Part shown: in pieces, positions 36,241 through 45,968 of the stretch
How the letters are laid out: each line of letters begins with the position of its first letter
Numbering within the stretch: the stretch's first letter is position 1
Assembly (NCBI GenBank): GCA_902624195.1
Contig: CACNWV010000002.1
Span: forward strand, 41,610 to 105,609
Direction of reading: 5' to 3'
Length of the DNA stretch: 64,000 nucleotides
DNA from: an uncultured Pelagibacteraceae bacterium
GTDB taxonomy: Bacteria; Pseudomonadota; Alphaproteobacteria; Pelagibacterales; Pelagibacteraceae
Made by a program: the position numbers and the translations under genes
The notes under the pieces: generated by a model
Database searches by the model: none
What the model saw: only the letters and a program-made list of their open reading frames with translations
What the model was told of the DNA's origin: nothing

Positions 36241-37690
36241 AATTTTCTTCGATGAGTTGGTTTAGTAGTCTTACACCAAAACCTGTAGCTCCCCCTGAAT
36301 TAAGAGCACCTCCGTACTTTGAAAAAGCCATTCCAGCAATATCAAGATGTGCCCATGGAGTTTTATTCAGAATAAATCTTTGTAAAAACTGAGCTGCAGT
36401 TGTTGATCCAGCTCCTCCAACATAATTTATATTTTGCATATCAGCATTTTTAGAATTCATTAACTTATCATAATTTTTATGTAGAGGCATTCTCCATACT
36501 TTTTCATCAACTTTTTCTCCTGCTTTAAAAATTTGATTAGACAATTTATCGTCATTTGAAAATAAACCAGCATATTCAGATCCTAAACAGACTATTATTG
36601 CCCCTGTTAAAGTAGCTAAATCAATTATAAACTTAGGTTTAAATTTTCTTTCAGTAAAAGTTAAAGCGTCTGCTAAAACAAGCCTACCTTCTGCATCTGT
36701 ATTTAATACCTCTATAGTTTTACCACTATAAGATTTTACAATATCCCCTGGTCTTTGAGCATTCCCACTGACCATATTCTCAACAAGTCCTACAACACCA
36801 ACTGCGTTTACTTTTGCTTTTCTTAAAGCAAGATTTTTCATTAGCCCTACCACAGCAGCTGAACCTGCCATGTCATAAGTCATGTCTTCCATAAATCTTG
36901 CAGGTTTTAACGAATAGCCGCCAGTATCAAAACATACCCCTTTTCCAACAAAAGCTAATGGTTTCGAGTTATTTTTTGCTCCATTCCACTCCATGGTCAC
37001 AAGATAAGATCCTCTTACACTTCCTTGTCCGACACCGAGTAAAGCCTCCATACCGAGTTTTTTTAATTTTGTTTTGTCATAAACATTAACTTTTAAACCA
37101 TCTTTTTTTAACGAGATTAGTCTCTTAGCATATTCGTCCGGATGTAAAATATTTCCAGGCTCTGAAACTAAATCTCTAGCATAAAAAGTACCTTCCTCTA
37201 AAGCTTTGAACTTAAGTCGATTTTGAAACGATGTAACATTCTTAATTCCCACTATATTAATTGAGATTAACTTTGAAGATTTTTTTGTTTTATATTTTTT
37301 GAATTCGTAAGACTTCAATTTTAAGCCATGAAGAAAATGCCCTAAAAGATTGTTAAGTTTATAATCAATACTATCAGAAATTAAAAAGTATTCAGTATTT
37401 TTTCCGCTGTTTACTCGCCCAAAAAGTTCAGCGCCTAAATTTTCAATATCTGAAATTTTTTGATCTTTTTTTAAAGAAATAAGAATAATTTTTTTTTTTG
37501 AATTTAAATCAAATATCATTATTTTTTTCTTTAAGTCGGATGTTTTTAATAGATCTTTTATGTAAGACTGTTCAGAGTTAGAAAGGATTTTTTTTACATT
37601 GCCAATTTTAAATTCTTCGTTTGAAAATAAAATTATGTTTAATGATTTTTTACTTATCGTTTTTTTTAAATAATTAATTTTTACAGGCAT
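36233..37690 (-). CDS. pepA: Leucyl aminopeptidase (PepA family)
   Basis: Two-metal M17 aminopeptidase for peptide turnover, 485 residues. The poorly conserved N-terminal domain (to about 165) is followed by the catalytic domain. Metal and active-site motifs are KGVCFDTGGYSLKP, MTYDMAGSAAVVG and NTDAEGRLVLADAL. It diverges from lptF over 133 bp and leads directly into ndk. Confidence 0.95.
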   Translation of the reverse strand: MPVKINYLKKTISKKSLNIILFSNEEFKIGNVKKILSNSEQSYIKDLLKTSDLKKKIMIFDLNSKKKIILISLKKDQKISDIENLGAELFGRVNSGKNTEYFLISDSIDYKLNNLLGHFLHGLKLKSYEFKKYKTKKSSKLISINIVGIKNVTSFQNRLKFKALEEGTFYARDLVSEPGNILHPDEYAKRLISLKKDGLKVNVYDKTKLKKLGMEALLGVGQGSVRGSYLVTMEWNGAKNNSKPLAFVGKGVCFDTGGYSLKPARFMEDMTYDMAGSAAVVGLMKNLALRKAKVNAVGVVGLVENMVSGNAQRPGDIVKSYSGKTIEVLNTDAEGRLVLADALTFTERKFKPKFIIDLATLTGAIIVCLGSEYAGLFSNDDKLSNQIFKAGEKVDEKVWRMPLHKNYDKLMNSKNADMQNINYVGGAGSTTAAQFLQRFILNKTPWAHLDIAGMAFSKYGGALNSGGATGFGVRLLNQLIEENYE

Positions 37691-37823
37691 AATTTTTGTT
37701 AAAACCTAATTGTGACAGTGATATATGACGAAATATGTATGTTTTCAATGCAAAATTTAGTCATAGTTAAACCATTAGTTGAATTTAATTTATGGATGCA
37801 TTATTTATATACAATATATTCAT

Positions 37824-38948
37824 ATGCTTCAAAACAAAATTTATCAAAACTTTATAATCGAAATCCTCAAGACTATATTAATCATTCTTTTTGGTTTATC
37901 TTTAATAGCTTTTACAGTCAGAGCGGTAAATTTTTTAGATTTAATTGTTGAAAATGGCTATAATATTACAACGTATTTCAAATATTGTTTATTGAATATT
38001 TTTGGAGTGGCTCCAAAGTTCATCCCACTTTCATTCCTTTTAGCTTTATTAATTTTTATCCATAAACATAAGACAGATAGTGAGTTTGTTATCTTATGGA
38101 CTTCAGGTGTTAAAAAAATACAACTGGTAAATATTCTTTTTTTAGCATCAATATTAGTTGTCGTTTTGTATTTAATTTTCTCTACTTTTATAACCCCACT
38201 TGCTTTAAATAAATCTAGACAAATTTTAAGTAATGATGATTTTAGTTCTTTTTTACCTACTATAAGGACACAACAATTTAGCGACTCATTTAAGGGATTT
38301 ACTTTTATCGTTGAAAAAAAACAAGAAAATAGTATGCAAAATATTTTTTTACATGACAAAGGGAATAATTTAAAAAATTTATCTTCAAATATTTCTGAAA
38401 CAAACGAAACGACAATAACTGCAGCTAGGGGTGTCTTAGAAGAAAAAAAATTGTTTTTATTTAACGGGCAGATTATTTCTGGTAAGAGTAATACAAAAAA
38501 TGAAATAATCAAATTTGAACAACTAACAATTGATTTAAGTAATTTATCCACAACAACAATCAAAAAGCCCAAAGTTCAGGAAACATCTACTGTAAAATTA
38601 CTAAGTTGTATTTTTTTTGAAAATGATCGCAACTCAAATTTCTGCAACAAAGATTTTAAAAAAGAAATTCTTCCAGTTTTAAATAGAAGAATGATTATGC
38701 CATTTTATATACCGGTAATTTCTCTAATTTGTGCGCTTTTACTGATTAAATCAAATAAATTCTACTTTAATAGGATTAGTATTTTTATTTATAGTTTTTC
38801 TCTTTTATTATTTACAGAACTTGCAATTAGATACACTGGAATTAACTTGGTTATGTTATCCTTTTATTTAATTCTTCCTTTTATATTTTTTATATTTTTA
38901 TATTTTCTTTTAATTTTTAATTTTTCTAAAGAAAACAAAAACTTATGA
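37824..38948 (+). CDS. lptF: LPS export permease LptF
   Basis: Inner-membrane permease of the LptB2FG exporter that pulls LPS from the membrane and loads LptC/LptA. From the ATG at 37824 it has 374 residues, beginning MLQNKIYQNFIIEILKT; upstream ATGs in the same frame add an odd segment. Three hydrophobic helices, a large periplasmic beta-jellyroll region (about 130-265) and three more helices fit the family. It overlaps lptG by 4 bp (ATGA), the first of a six-gene envelope operon. Confidence 0.88.
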   Translation: MLQNKIYQNFIIEILKTILIILFGLSLIAFTVRAVNFLDLIVENGYNITTYFKYCLLNIFGVAPKFIPLSFLLALLIFIHKHKTDSEFVILWTSGVKKIQLVNILFLASILVVVLYLIFSTFITPLALNKSRQILSNDDFSSFLPTIRTQQFSDSFKGFTFIVEKKQENSMQNIFLHDKGNNLKNLSSNISETNETTITAARGVLEEKKLFLFNGQIISGKSNTKNEIIKFEQLTIDLSNLSTTTIKKPKVQETSTVKLLSCIFFENDRNSNFCNKDFKKEILPVLNRRMIMPFYIPVISLICALLLIKSNKFYFNRISIFIYSFSLLLFTELAIRYTGINLVMLSFYLILPFIFFIFLYFLLIFNFSKENKNL

Positions 38949-40033
38949 ATAATATTTTTTTAAATTATTTATTAAAAAATTTTTTTAAAACTTTTTTTAT
39001 TTTTATTCTTATTTTTTATTGTTTTGGAGTTATCTTAAATTTATTTGAAGAAATAGAATTTTTCAAAAATATAGAGGTGAGTATTTTTTTTCCTCTCATG
39101 CTTACAAGTATCTTTATACCAAGCATGATCATTAAAATTTTACCTTTTATAACTTTTTTATCGAGTATGTGGTTTATGCTAAGAATAAGAAATAATAAAG
39201 ATCTTTTAACATTAAAAGTATTTGGGTTCTCAAATTTTAAGATATTTATAATTTTAGCTTCTGCGTCTTTTGTCTTAGGTTGGCTTATCTTAATTTTAGC
39301 TAATCCAATTACATCCTCAATGTCGAAATACTATGAAAAAACTAAATCTAATTTTTCAAGAGACATTGATCATTTAGTAACTTTTAATAAAAATGGGTTA
39401 TGGATTAAAGAAAATATTGATAATGGGCAAAGAATAATATCTGCAAGGAAACCTGATGGCTATTTCCTTATAGATGTAACTATATTTCATTTGGATAAAC
39501 AATCTAATTTAATAAATAAGATTATTTCCCCTAAAGTAAATATAAAAGAGAATATTTGGTTTTTAGAAAATGTTACACTACTCAAAAATGCAAGTGGTGT
39601 GTTTGAACAACAAAACTATGAAAATTTCCAAATAAATTCAAATTATAATCACGAAAAAATAAATAGTTTATTTAAAAATTTTGATACTATGTCTTTTTTA
39701 GACTTGGTAATAAATTATAAAGAATTTTTGAAAAAAGGATATAATAAAACTTTTTTAAATCAAAACTTACACTCAATGCTCTCATTGCCCTTTTTTCTAT
39801 TCATGATGACAGCTTTAGCTGCGATTCTCACACTAAATACTCTCAAAAAATCGGATAATTTAAAGTTTATTATTGTAGGGCTTTTAGTAAGTGTTTTAAT
39901 TTTTTATTTAAAAGATCTTTCAATTGCTTTAGGTCAAACTGAGCGAATACCGCTAATTTTAGCTGTTTGGGCGCCAGTTATTGCTCTCAGCTTATTTACC
40001 TTCATTGGAGTTTTGCAAATTAATGAAAAATAA
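38945..40033 (+). CDS. lptG: LPS export permease LptG
   Basis: Partner of LptF, 362 residues with six transmembrane helices around a periplasmic domain (about residues 120-260). It is recognised by the N-terminal LLKNFFKTFFIFILIFY, the LPFITFLSSMWFMLRIRNNKDLLTLKVFGFS coupling region and the C-terminal QTERIPLILAVWAPVIALSLFTF. The ATPase LptB and LptA/LptC are not in the window. It overlaps lptD by 11 bp. Confidence 0.9.
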   Translation: MNNIFLNYLLKNFFKTFFIFILIFYCFGVILNLFEEIEFFKNIEVSIFFPLMLTSIFIPSMIIKILPFITFLSSMWFMLRIRNNKDLLTLKVFGFSNFKIFIILASASFVLGWLILILANPITSSMSKYYEKTKSNFSRDIDHLVTFNKNGLWIKENIDNGQRIISARKPDGYFLIDVTIFHLDKQSNLINKIISPKVNIKENIWFLENVTLLKNASGVFEQQNYENFQINSNYNHEKINSLFKNFDTMSFLDLVINYKEFLKKGYNKTFLNQNLHSMLSLPFFLFMMTALAAILTLNTLKKSDNLKFIIVGLLVSVLIFYLKDLSIALGQTERIPLILAVWAPVIALSLFTFIGVLQINEK

Positions 40034-42419
40034 AATTTTATATTTTTTATTTATACTATTTGTTAATAACAATTTATTAGCGGAAAATCTTTTAATTCAA
40101 GCTAAAGATATAACACTAGACAAAAATAAGGAAACTTCTATTTTTCAGAATGATGTGAGCATACAAACTGAGAATAAGAGCACGATTAAAAGTAATTACG
40201 CAGAATATAATAGAAAAAAAAATTTAGTTAAACTAAAGGGCAACATTATTGTAACCGACAACAAGAACAATATTATTAAAACTGAATTGGCAGAGTACGA
40301 TGATGTTTCAAAAATATTCAAAAGTTCAGGAACTACTGAAATAATTACTTCAGAAAACTATAATATTAAGGGTAAAGATATTATTTTTAATAATAAAGAT
40401 AGTATTATTAAATCTGACGAAGCGACTATTATAACTGACTTAGAGAATAATTTAATTTACTTAGATAGCTTTGAATATTTATCAAAAGAAAATATATTTA
40501 AATCTATTGGAGCAATAAAGATTAAAGATAAAATTGAAAACGAATATGAGTTTTCACAAATCTATATTGATACTAAAAAAAGGGAAATATTAGGAACAGA
40601 TATTAAAGCTTTTTTAAACGCAGATTCATTTAAAATTAATGAAAAAAATAAACCTAGAATATTCGCTAACACGATAAAAATTGATGAAAAATTTGGAAAG
40701 TTTAATAAAAGTAACTTTACTTTATGTGATTATAGAAAAAATGATAAATGTCCTCCTTGGACTATACAGGCCTCCCAGTTATTGCATGATAAAAAAAAGA
40801 AAACCATTTATTATGATAATGCAGTTGTGAAAGTGTATGATATACCAATTTTCTATTTTCCTAAATTATCTCATCCAGATCCAACTGTAACTAGAAGATC
40901 TGGTTTTTTGCCTCCTTCTTTCTCTGATAGTAAAAATTTAGGTGCTGCTTTAAATATTCCATATTTTTGGTCTTTGGGTCCTGATAAAAACCTAACTTTG
41001 AACAATAAAATTTATTCAAATGAAAACCCTCTATTTTTCGGTGAGTATCATCAAGCTTTTAAAAACTCAAATTTACTTATGGATTTTGGTTTTACTGAAG
41101 GTTATAAAAAAACTTCCCCAAAAAAAGGTGCAGGTCAAAAATCTCATTTTTTTTCTCAATTTACAAAATCATTTAAAGGTAAAAATCAATCTGATAATAG
41201 TATTAGTTTTTCAGTTCAAGAAGTTTCTAATAATAAATATTTAAAGCTATATAAAATTAAATCAAATCTAGTAGATTATAATAGTGATACACTTGAAAGT
41301 TCCTTTAATTTTACACATGAGAAAGATGATTTATTTTTAGGTTTAGATGCTAGTGTTTATGAAACTTTAAAAGATGATTACGTTGATAAATACGAATATA
41401 TTCTACCAGAACTCACATTTAACAAAAACTTATATAGTGATGAAAACTTTGGGAATCTCGAATTACAATCTAACTTAAAAATACATAATTACGATACGAA
41501 TAAACTTTCTACATTTCAGATTAATGATCTAAATTGGACTTCTAAAAACATTTTTCTTAATACATTTATAAAAAGTACTTTTTTAGGAAATTTTAAAAAT
41601 ATAAATTACGAAACTAAGAATATTGATAGATTTAAAGATAGCGCTACAAATGAATTATATGGTGCTATAGGATTAGCTTCAGAAGTAAATTTAAAAAAAA
41701 ATAATAGAAATTCAGAACATTTGTTAACTCCGAAAATGTTATTACGATTTGCACCAGGAAGCATGAGAAAAGAAGAAAACGGGTCTAAACTGGATCCAAC
41801 TAGAGCTTTCAGTATGGATCGCCTAGATGATATTAATAATTTTGAAACAGGATTATCAGGGACCGTTGGTTTTGATTATAAAATTAAAAACAATCAAAAT
41901 AACTTTGACTTTTCTGTAGCTCAAATAATTAATGATAAAGAAAATAAAAATATGAATAGCAAAACTAGTTTGGACGAAAAGCTCTCTGATATGGTTGGGT
42001 CTGCTAGTTTTAGTAGAAATAAATTCAATTTAAATTATAATTTTGCTCTAGATCAAAATTATAAAGAATTAAATTATAACGAACTAGGATTAAATATGAA
42101 CTTTGATTTCATGGATATTGACTTTAATTATTTAAAAGAAAATAATCATATTGGTGAAAATGATTATTTTAAGACTAAATTAAATTTAACCAATAAAGAA
42201 AATGGAATTTTTAGTTTTGAGACTAAAAGAAATTTAATCACTAATTCTTCAGAATACTACAATTTAAGCTATGAATATTTCAATGATTGCTTAAGAGCAG
42301 GTTTAGTTTATAGAAGAGAATTTTATAATGACTCTGAATTAGAGCCTGAAAATTCTTTATTGTTTAAAATTACATTATCCCCATTTGGAAATATTACCTC
42401 TCCGTCTTTTAGTCAATGA
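40023..42419 (+). CDS. lptD: LPS-assembly protein LptD (outer-membrane beta-barrel)
   Basis: Outer-membrane translocon that inserts LPS with LptE. From ATG 40023 it has 798 residues and starts with a signal peptide (NKILYFLFILFVNNNLLAEN). The N-terminal OstA/LptA-like jellyroll covers about residues 25-220. The LptD hallmark around 230-310 (NFTLCDYRKNDKCPPWTIQASQL, IPIFYFPKLSHPDPTVTRRSGFLPP) follows, then the long barrel. Cysteines are present at the domain boundary and near the end (YFNDCLRAG). An earlier in-frame start within lptG is unlikely because it would precede the signal peptide. Confidence 0.93.
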   Translation: MKNKILYFLFILFVNNNLLAENLLIQAKDITLDKNKETSIFQNDVSIQTENKSTIKSNYAEYNRKKNLVKLKGNIIVTDNKNNIIKTELAEYDDVSKIFKSSGTTEIITSENYNIKGKDIIFNNKDSIIKSDEATIITDLENNLIYLDSFEYLSKENIFKSIGAIKIKDKIENEYEFSQIYIDTKKREILGTDIKAFLNADSFKINEKNKPRIFANTIKIDEKFGKFNKSNFTLCDYRKNDKCPPWTIQASQLLHDKKKKTIYYDNAVVKVYDIPIFYFPKLSHPDPTVTRRSGFLPPSFSDSKNLGAALNIPYFWSLGPDKNLTLNNKIYSNENPLFFGEYHQAFKNSNLLMDFGFTEGYKKTSPKKGAGQKSHFFSQFTKSFKGKNQSDNSISFSVQEVSNNKYLKLYKIKSNLVDYNSDTLESSFNFTHEKDDLFLGLDASVYETLKDDYVDKYEYILPELTFNKNLYSDENFGNLELQSNLKIHNYDTNKLSTFQINDLNWTSKNIFLNTFIKSTFLGNFKNINYETKNIDRFKDSATNELYGAIGLASEVNLKKNNRNSEHLLTPKMLLRFAPGSMRKEENGSKLDPTRAFSMDRLDDINNFETGLSGTVGFDYKIKNNQNNFDFSVAQIINDKENKNMNSKTSLDEKLSDMVGSASFSRNKFNLNYNFALDQNYKELNYNELGLNMNFDFMDIDFNYLKENNHIGENDYFKTKLNLTNKENGIFSFETKRNLITNSSEYYNLSYEYFNDCLRAGLVYRREFYNDSELEPENSLLFKITLSPFGNITSPSFSQ

Positions 42420-43336
42420 AGCTTTCATCATTAATTTTTTTTTCTTTGATTATTTTTTTTAGTAGTGCTTTTGCAAAAGTTGAGAATACTATTATATTGA
42501 AAGTCGAAAATGAAATAATAACTAATTTTGAAATTAAAAATAAAATTTTATCCACTATTATTTTAGCTGATCAAGAAATCGATCAAGAAAATATTAATAA
42601 ACTCAAAAAGCAAGCAATTGATTACTTAATTCAACAGAAACTAAAAAAAATTGAATTATCAAAGTATAATTTCAAAACTAATCAAGCACAAATTGATAAT
42701 TATCTTAATAAGATTTCGTTTAATGATACTAATAATTTAAAAAAAAAATTTGAAGTTAATAACGTAGATTTTCAACTTTTTTTAGAAGATTTAGATATTG
42801 GTTTTAAATGGCAAAATTATATTTATAGGATTTACTCAAAAAAAATAGAACTAGACGAAAAAAATATTAATACGGAATTGGAAAAATTAATTAAAGATAA
42901 GGGTGAAGTTGTGCAGTACAGAATTTCTGAAATTGAAATCATGTTAAATAATAATTCAAGTGATCAACAAAAGTTATCAAACATTAAAGACCAAATAAAA
43001 AATTTTGGATTTGAGGCCACTGCATTAAAATTTAGTATTTCCTCATCTTCAGTTAATAAAGGAGATTTAGGATGGCTTAATGCCAATACTTTAAATGAAA
43101 ATATATTTGAGCTGATAAAAAATATTCAAGAGGGGGAAATAACCCAGCCTCTTATAACTGCAAACAGTGCTCTATTCTTAAAATTAAATAAAAAAAGAAT
43201 TTCTAAAGTACAAAATTTAAATATTGATGAGTTACGAAAAAACTTAATAGATCAAAAGAAGAATGAGTTATTTAATTTATATTCGAGAAGTCTTTTATCA
43301 AAGCTTAAAAACACAAGTTTAATTGAGTATAAATAA
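42416..43336 (+). CDS. surA: SurA-like periplasmic chaperone / peptidyl-prolyl isomerase
   Basis: Periplasmic chaperone for outer-membrane proteins such as LptD. The 306-residue protein has a signal peptide (SLIFFSLIIFFSSAFAKVE), an N-terminal SurA domain (VENEIITNFEIKNKI) and a single parvulin-type region. That region is about residues 165-265, with GDLGWLNANTLNENIFELI and GEITQPLITANSALFLKL. E. coli SurA has two parvulin domains and 428 residues, so this is a short form. It sits between lptD and pdxA with overlaps on both sides. Confidence 0.85.
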   Translation: MKLSSLIFFSLIIFFSSAFAKVENTIILKVENEIITNFEIKNKILSTIILADQEIDQENINKLKKQAIDYLIQQKLKKIELSKYNFKTNQAQIDNYLNKISFNDTNNLKKKFEVNNVDFQLFLEDLDIGFKWQNYIYRIYSKKIELDEKNINTELEKLIKDKGEVVQYRISEIEIMLNNNSSDQQKLSNIKDQIKNFGFEATALKFSISSSSVNKGDLGWLNANTLNENIFELIKNIQEGEITQPLITANSALFLKLNKKRISKVQNLNIDELRKNLIDQKKNELFNLYSRSLLSKLKNTSLIEYK

Positions 43337-44301
43337 TGCAAAAAAAAATTATTTTATTAAGTGGTGATCCTAACAGTATAAACTCAGAACTAATCTATAA
43401 AAGTTGGATTAAAATACCAAAATCTATTCAAAAAAAAATAATTTTAATTTCAAATTTTAGATTATTAGAAAAACAATTTAAGAAGCTAAAATATCCAGTA
43501 AGAATAAATAAGATTAAAAATATTAATGAATATGATAGTGGTAAAAATTTAAAAATATTAGATATTGATTTGCAATTTATAAAGCCATTTCAAGTAGACC
43601 AAAAATCGGCTTCAAAATTTGTTAAAGAAAGTTTAAATTTAGCTCATAAACTTGCACAAAATAAAATGGTAAAGGGAATTATTAATTGTGCGATTGACAA
43701 AAGCCTTTTACAAAAGAATAAAACCGGGGTTACGGAATACCTTGCGTCAAAATGTAATGTAAAAAAAAATACTGAAGTAATGATGATAAGCAACCCTTTA
43801 TTAAATGTAGTACCTTTAACCACTCATTTAGATATTAAAGATGTTTCAAAAAAAATAGATAAAACAACAATATTCAATAAAGTTTTAAGTTTAGATAAAT
43901 GTTTTAAAAAAATATTTAAAAAAAGACCTAAAATTGGAATTTTAGGACTGAACCCACATAATGCTGAACTAAGATTAAATTCTGAGGAAAAAAAAGTAAT
44001 AATTCCTACAATCTTAAAATTAAGAAAAAAAGGAATTAGGATTAAAGGACCTTTAATTTCAGATACTGTTTTTATAAATGATTATAAAAATTACGATGTA
44101 ATCGTAGGCATGTATCACGATCAAGTATTAAGTCCTTTCAAAACATTGTTTAAATTCAACGCAATTAATTTAACCTTAGGCCTCAAGTATTTGAGAGTTT
44201 CTCCTGATCATGGGACAGCAACTAATCTTATCGGTAAAAATAAAGCTAACCCTCTAAGTCTATTAAAATGTATTAACTTTATTAATAAATTTGGAAGATG
44301 A
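43336..44301 (+). CDS. pdxA: 4-hydroxythreonine-4-phosphate dehydrogenase PdxA (divergent)
   Basis: NAD-dependent enzyme of vitamin B6 synthesis, 321 residues. The three metal histidines are visible in VPLTTHLDI, GLNPHNAEL and VGMYHDQVL. SPDHGTATNLIGK closes the active site. The usual GHTE motif reads TGVTEY here, so the substrate-contacting His is replaced by Val. The N-terminal half is also divergent and Lys-rich. It could be a working PdxA or a PdxA-like enzyme with altered substrate. Operon position between surA and rsmA is classical for pdxA. Confidence 0.85.
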   Translation: MQKKIILLSGDPNSINSELIYKSWIKIPKSIQKKIILISNFRLLEKQFKKLKYPVRINKIKNINEYDSGKNLKILDIDLQFIKPFQVDQKSASKFVKESLNLAHKLAQNKMVKGIINCAIDKSLLQKNKTGVTEYLASKCNVKKNTEVMMISNPLLNVVPLTTHLDIKDVSKKIDKTTIFNKVLSLDKCFKKIFKKRPKIGILGLNPHNAELRLNSEEKKVIIPTILKLRKKGIRIKGPLISDTVFINDYKNYDVIVGMYHDQVLSPFKTLFKFNAINLTLGLKYLRVSPDHGTATNLIGKNKANPLSLLKCINFINKFGR

Positions 44302-45083
44302 AATTTCCAAAAAAATCGTTAGGACAAAACTTTTTAATAGACAAAAATATAATTAGAAAAATAGTTGCATTAGTAAAAATAAGAAATAAAAACATAATTG
44401 AAATAGGTGCAGGTAAAGGAGCGTTAACTGATGAAATTTTAAGCCTTAAGCCAAGATCTATCACATTGATCGAAAAAGATGAAAATTTATCTCAAGAATT
44501 AAAAGAAAAATATTTTAAAAATAAAAATGTTAAAGTTATTACTGCTGATGTGTTAAAATTTAATCTTGAAAAAGAGGTAAAAGCTAATTCAATTATTTTC
44601 GGAAATTTACCTTACAATATATCTTCACAAATACTTGTAAAAATTTTAAGATTTGAAACTAAAAGAGAAAGCTTTTCTGATTTAATTTTAATGTTTCAAA
44701 AAGAGCTTGCTGATAAGATAACAGGTAAATTTAATTCAATCAATTATAGTAGAATTTCAATTTTAAGTAATTATAAATTAGATGTGATTAAGAAATTTTT
44801 AGTTTCATATAATTGTTTTTTTCCTAAGCCAAAAGTTACTTCTGAGGTTATCCACTTTAAACCAAAAAAAATGAATAAGTACAAAATAAAAAATATTTGT
44901 AACCTTGAAAAGGTAACACAAATAATTTTTTCAAATAAAAGAAAAATGATTAACAAAAGGATTAAAAAGGTTCTTACAAAAACCCAAATAGAAAAGATAG
45001 GAAAAATAAAACTTAATTTAAGACCGGCAGATATTGAACCGGAGATCTACTATAAAATTACTGAGCTTTTTGAGAAAAATTAA
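44298..45083 (+). CDS. rsmA: 16S rRNA dimethyladenosine transferase RsmA/KsgA
   Basis: Methylates A1518 and A1519 of 16S rRNA late in small-subunit assembly. The 261-residue enzyme begins KSLGQNFLIDKNIIRKIV. The SAM site is EIGAGKGALTDEIL, the acidic pocket is IEKDENLS, and the catalytic NLPYNISSQ is near residue 105. It overlaps pdxA by 4 bp and the convergent gmk by 26 bp, the longest tail-to-tail overlap seen here. Confidence 0.96.
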   Translation: MKFPKKSLGQNFLIDKNIIRKIVALVKIRNKNIIEIGAGKGALTDEILSLKPRSITLIEKDENLSQELKEKYFKNKNVKVITADVLKFNLEKEVKANSIIFGNLPYNISSQILVKILRFETKRESFSDLILMFQKELADKITGKFNSINYSRISILSNYKLDVIKKFLVSYNCFFPKPKVTSEVIHFKPKKMNKYKIKNICNLEKVTQIIFSNKRKMINKRIKKVLTKTQIEKIGKIKLNLRPADIEPEIYYKITELFEKN

Positions 45084-45654
45084 TATCATTTTTTTTATTC
45101 ATCAAAATTATGTTCTCGATTTGTTTAAAGCATACGTCTAGATTTTTATTTATCAAAATATAATCGTAGTCACTCCAATATTTTATATCCTCATCAAATG
45201 AATTATATCTTTTTTCTAGCTCATCGGCTGTATTTTGGTTTCTATTGATTAATCTTTTTTTTAGTTCTTCTTTGTTTTCTGTAATTAAGAAAATTTTTAT
45301 TAAATTCAAATTTTTAAATTTAGACAGCTGCTTGGTGCCTTGCCAATCTATATCAAAAATAATATCATTTTTTTTTAATGATTCATCCACATTTTTTTTT
45401 AAAGTGCCATAATAATTTTCGAAAATTTTTGCATATTCATAAAATGCATTTTTTTTTATTAATTTTTCAAATTCTTGTTTTTTGACAAAATTATAATCAA
45501 CTCCATCAACTTCGTTAGATCTTGGTGGTCTAGTAGTGTAAGAAACAGAAATTTTAAAAGATTGGTATTTTTGTTGTATTTTTTTTGTTAATGTAGTTTT
45601 TCCAACACCGGAGGGTGAAGATAATATAACCATGATGTTGTTATCAATAGCCAT
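45058..45654 (-). CDS. gmk: Guanylate kinase
   Basis: Phosphorylates GMP to GDP. The 198-residue protein has the P-loop SSPSGVGKTTL near residues 12-22, VSYTTRPPRSNEVDGVDYNFV (GMP binding) and IDWQGTKQL. It is placed 23 bp after acpP at the end of the fabD-fabG-acpP series. The final residues overlap rsmA on the other strand. All catalytic residues needed are present. Confidence 0.96.
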   Translation of the reverse strand: MAIDNNIMVILSSPSGVGKTTLTKKIQQKYQSFKISVSYTTRPPRSNEVDGVDYNFVKKQEFEKLIKKNAFYEYAKIFENYYGTLKKNVDESLKKNDIIFDIDWQGTKQLSKFKNLNLIKIFLITENKEELKKRLINRNQNTADELEKRYNSFDEDIKYWSDYDYILINKNLDVCFKQIENIILMNKKNDINFSQKAQ

Positions 45655-45677
45655 ATTTATTTAAGTAATAATTTTTG

Positions 45678-45917
45678 TTAGCTAGTTTTACTTTCAATAA
45701 ATTTAATTGCATCTCCAACAGTAAGAATTTTTTCGGCCTCACTATCTGATATTTCAGAACCAAATTCCTCTTCGAAAGCCATAACTAATTCCACAGTGTC
45801 TAAACTATCTGCACCTAGATCGTCAATAAAACTCGCTTCCTCTGTAACTTTCTCTTCTTCGATACCTAAGTGATCTGCAACTATTTTTTTTATTTTACCT
45901 TTTATATCTTCTGACAT
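45678..45917 (-). CDS. acpP: Acyl carrier protein
   Basis: Small acidic protein (79 residues) that carries fatty acyl chains on phosphopantetheine. The attachment serine is Ser38 in DLGADSLD. The rest ([26 protein letters not shown]) is canonical. It lies 51 bp after fabG, a spacing that could hold its own promoter or a processing site, as ACP is needed in excess. fabF, usually next, is missing. Confidence 0.98.
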   Translation of the reverse strand: MSEDIKGKIKKIVADHLGIEEEKVTEEASFIDDLGADSLDTVELVMAFEEEFGSEISDSEAEKILTVGDAIKFIESKTS

Positions 45918-45968
45918 GAATTCCTTTCTTATGTGTTTAATTTCTTATTAGATTAATAAATAGAATTG

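Noticed and set aside
37779..37823. N-terminal extension of lptF (MNLIYGCIIYIQYIH)
   Set aside because: It precedes the conserved start MLQNKIYQNF and looks like read-through of non-coding DNA.
39981..40022. N-terminal extension of lptD within lptG
   Set aside because: It would put 14 residues before a clear signal peptide; the ATG at 40023 fits better.
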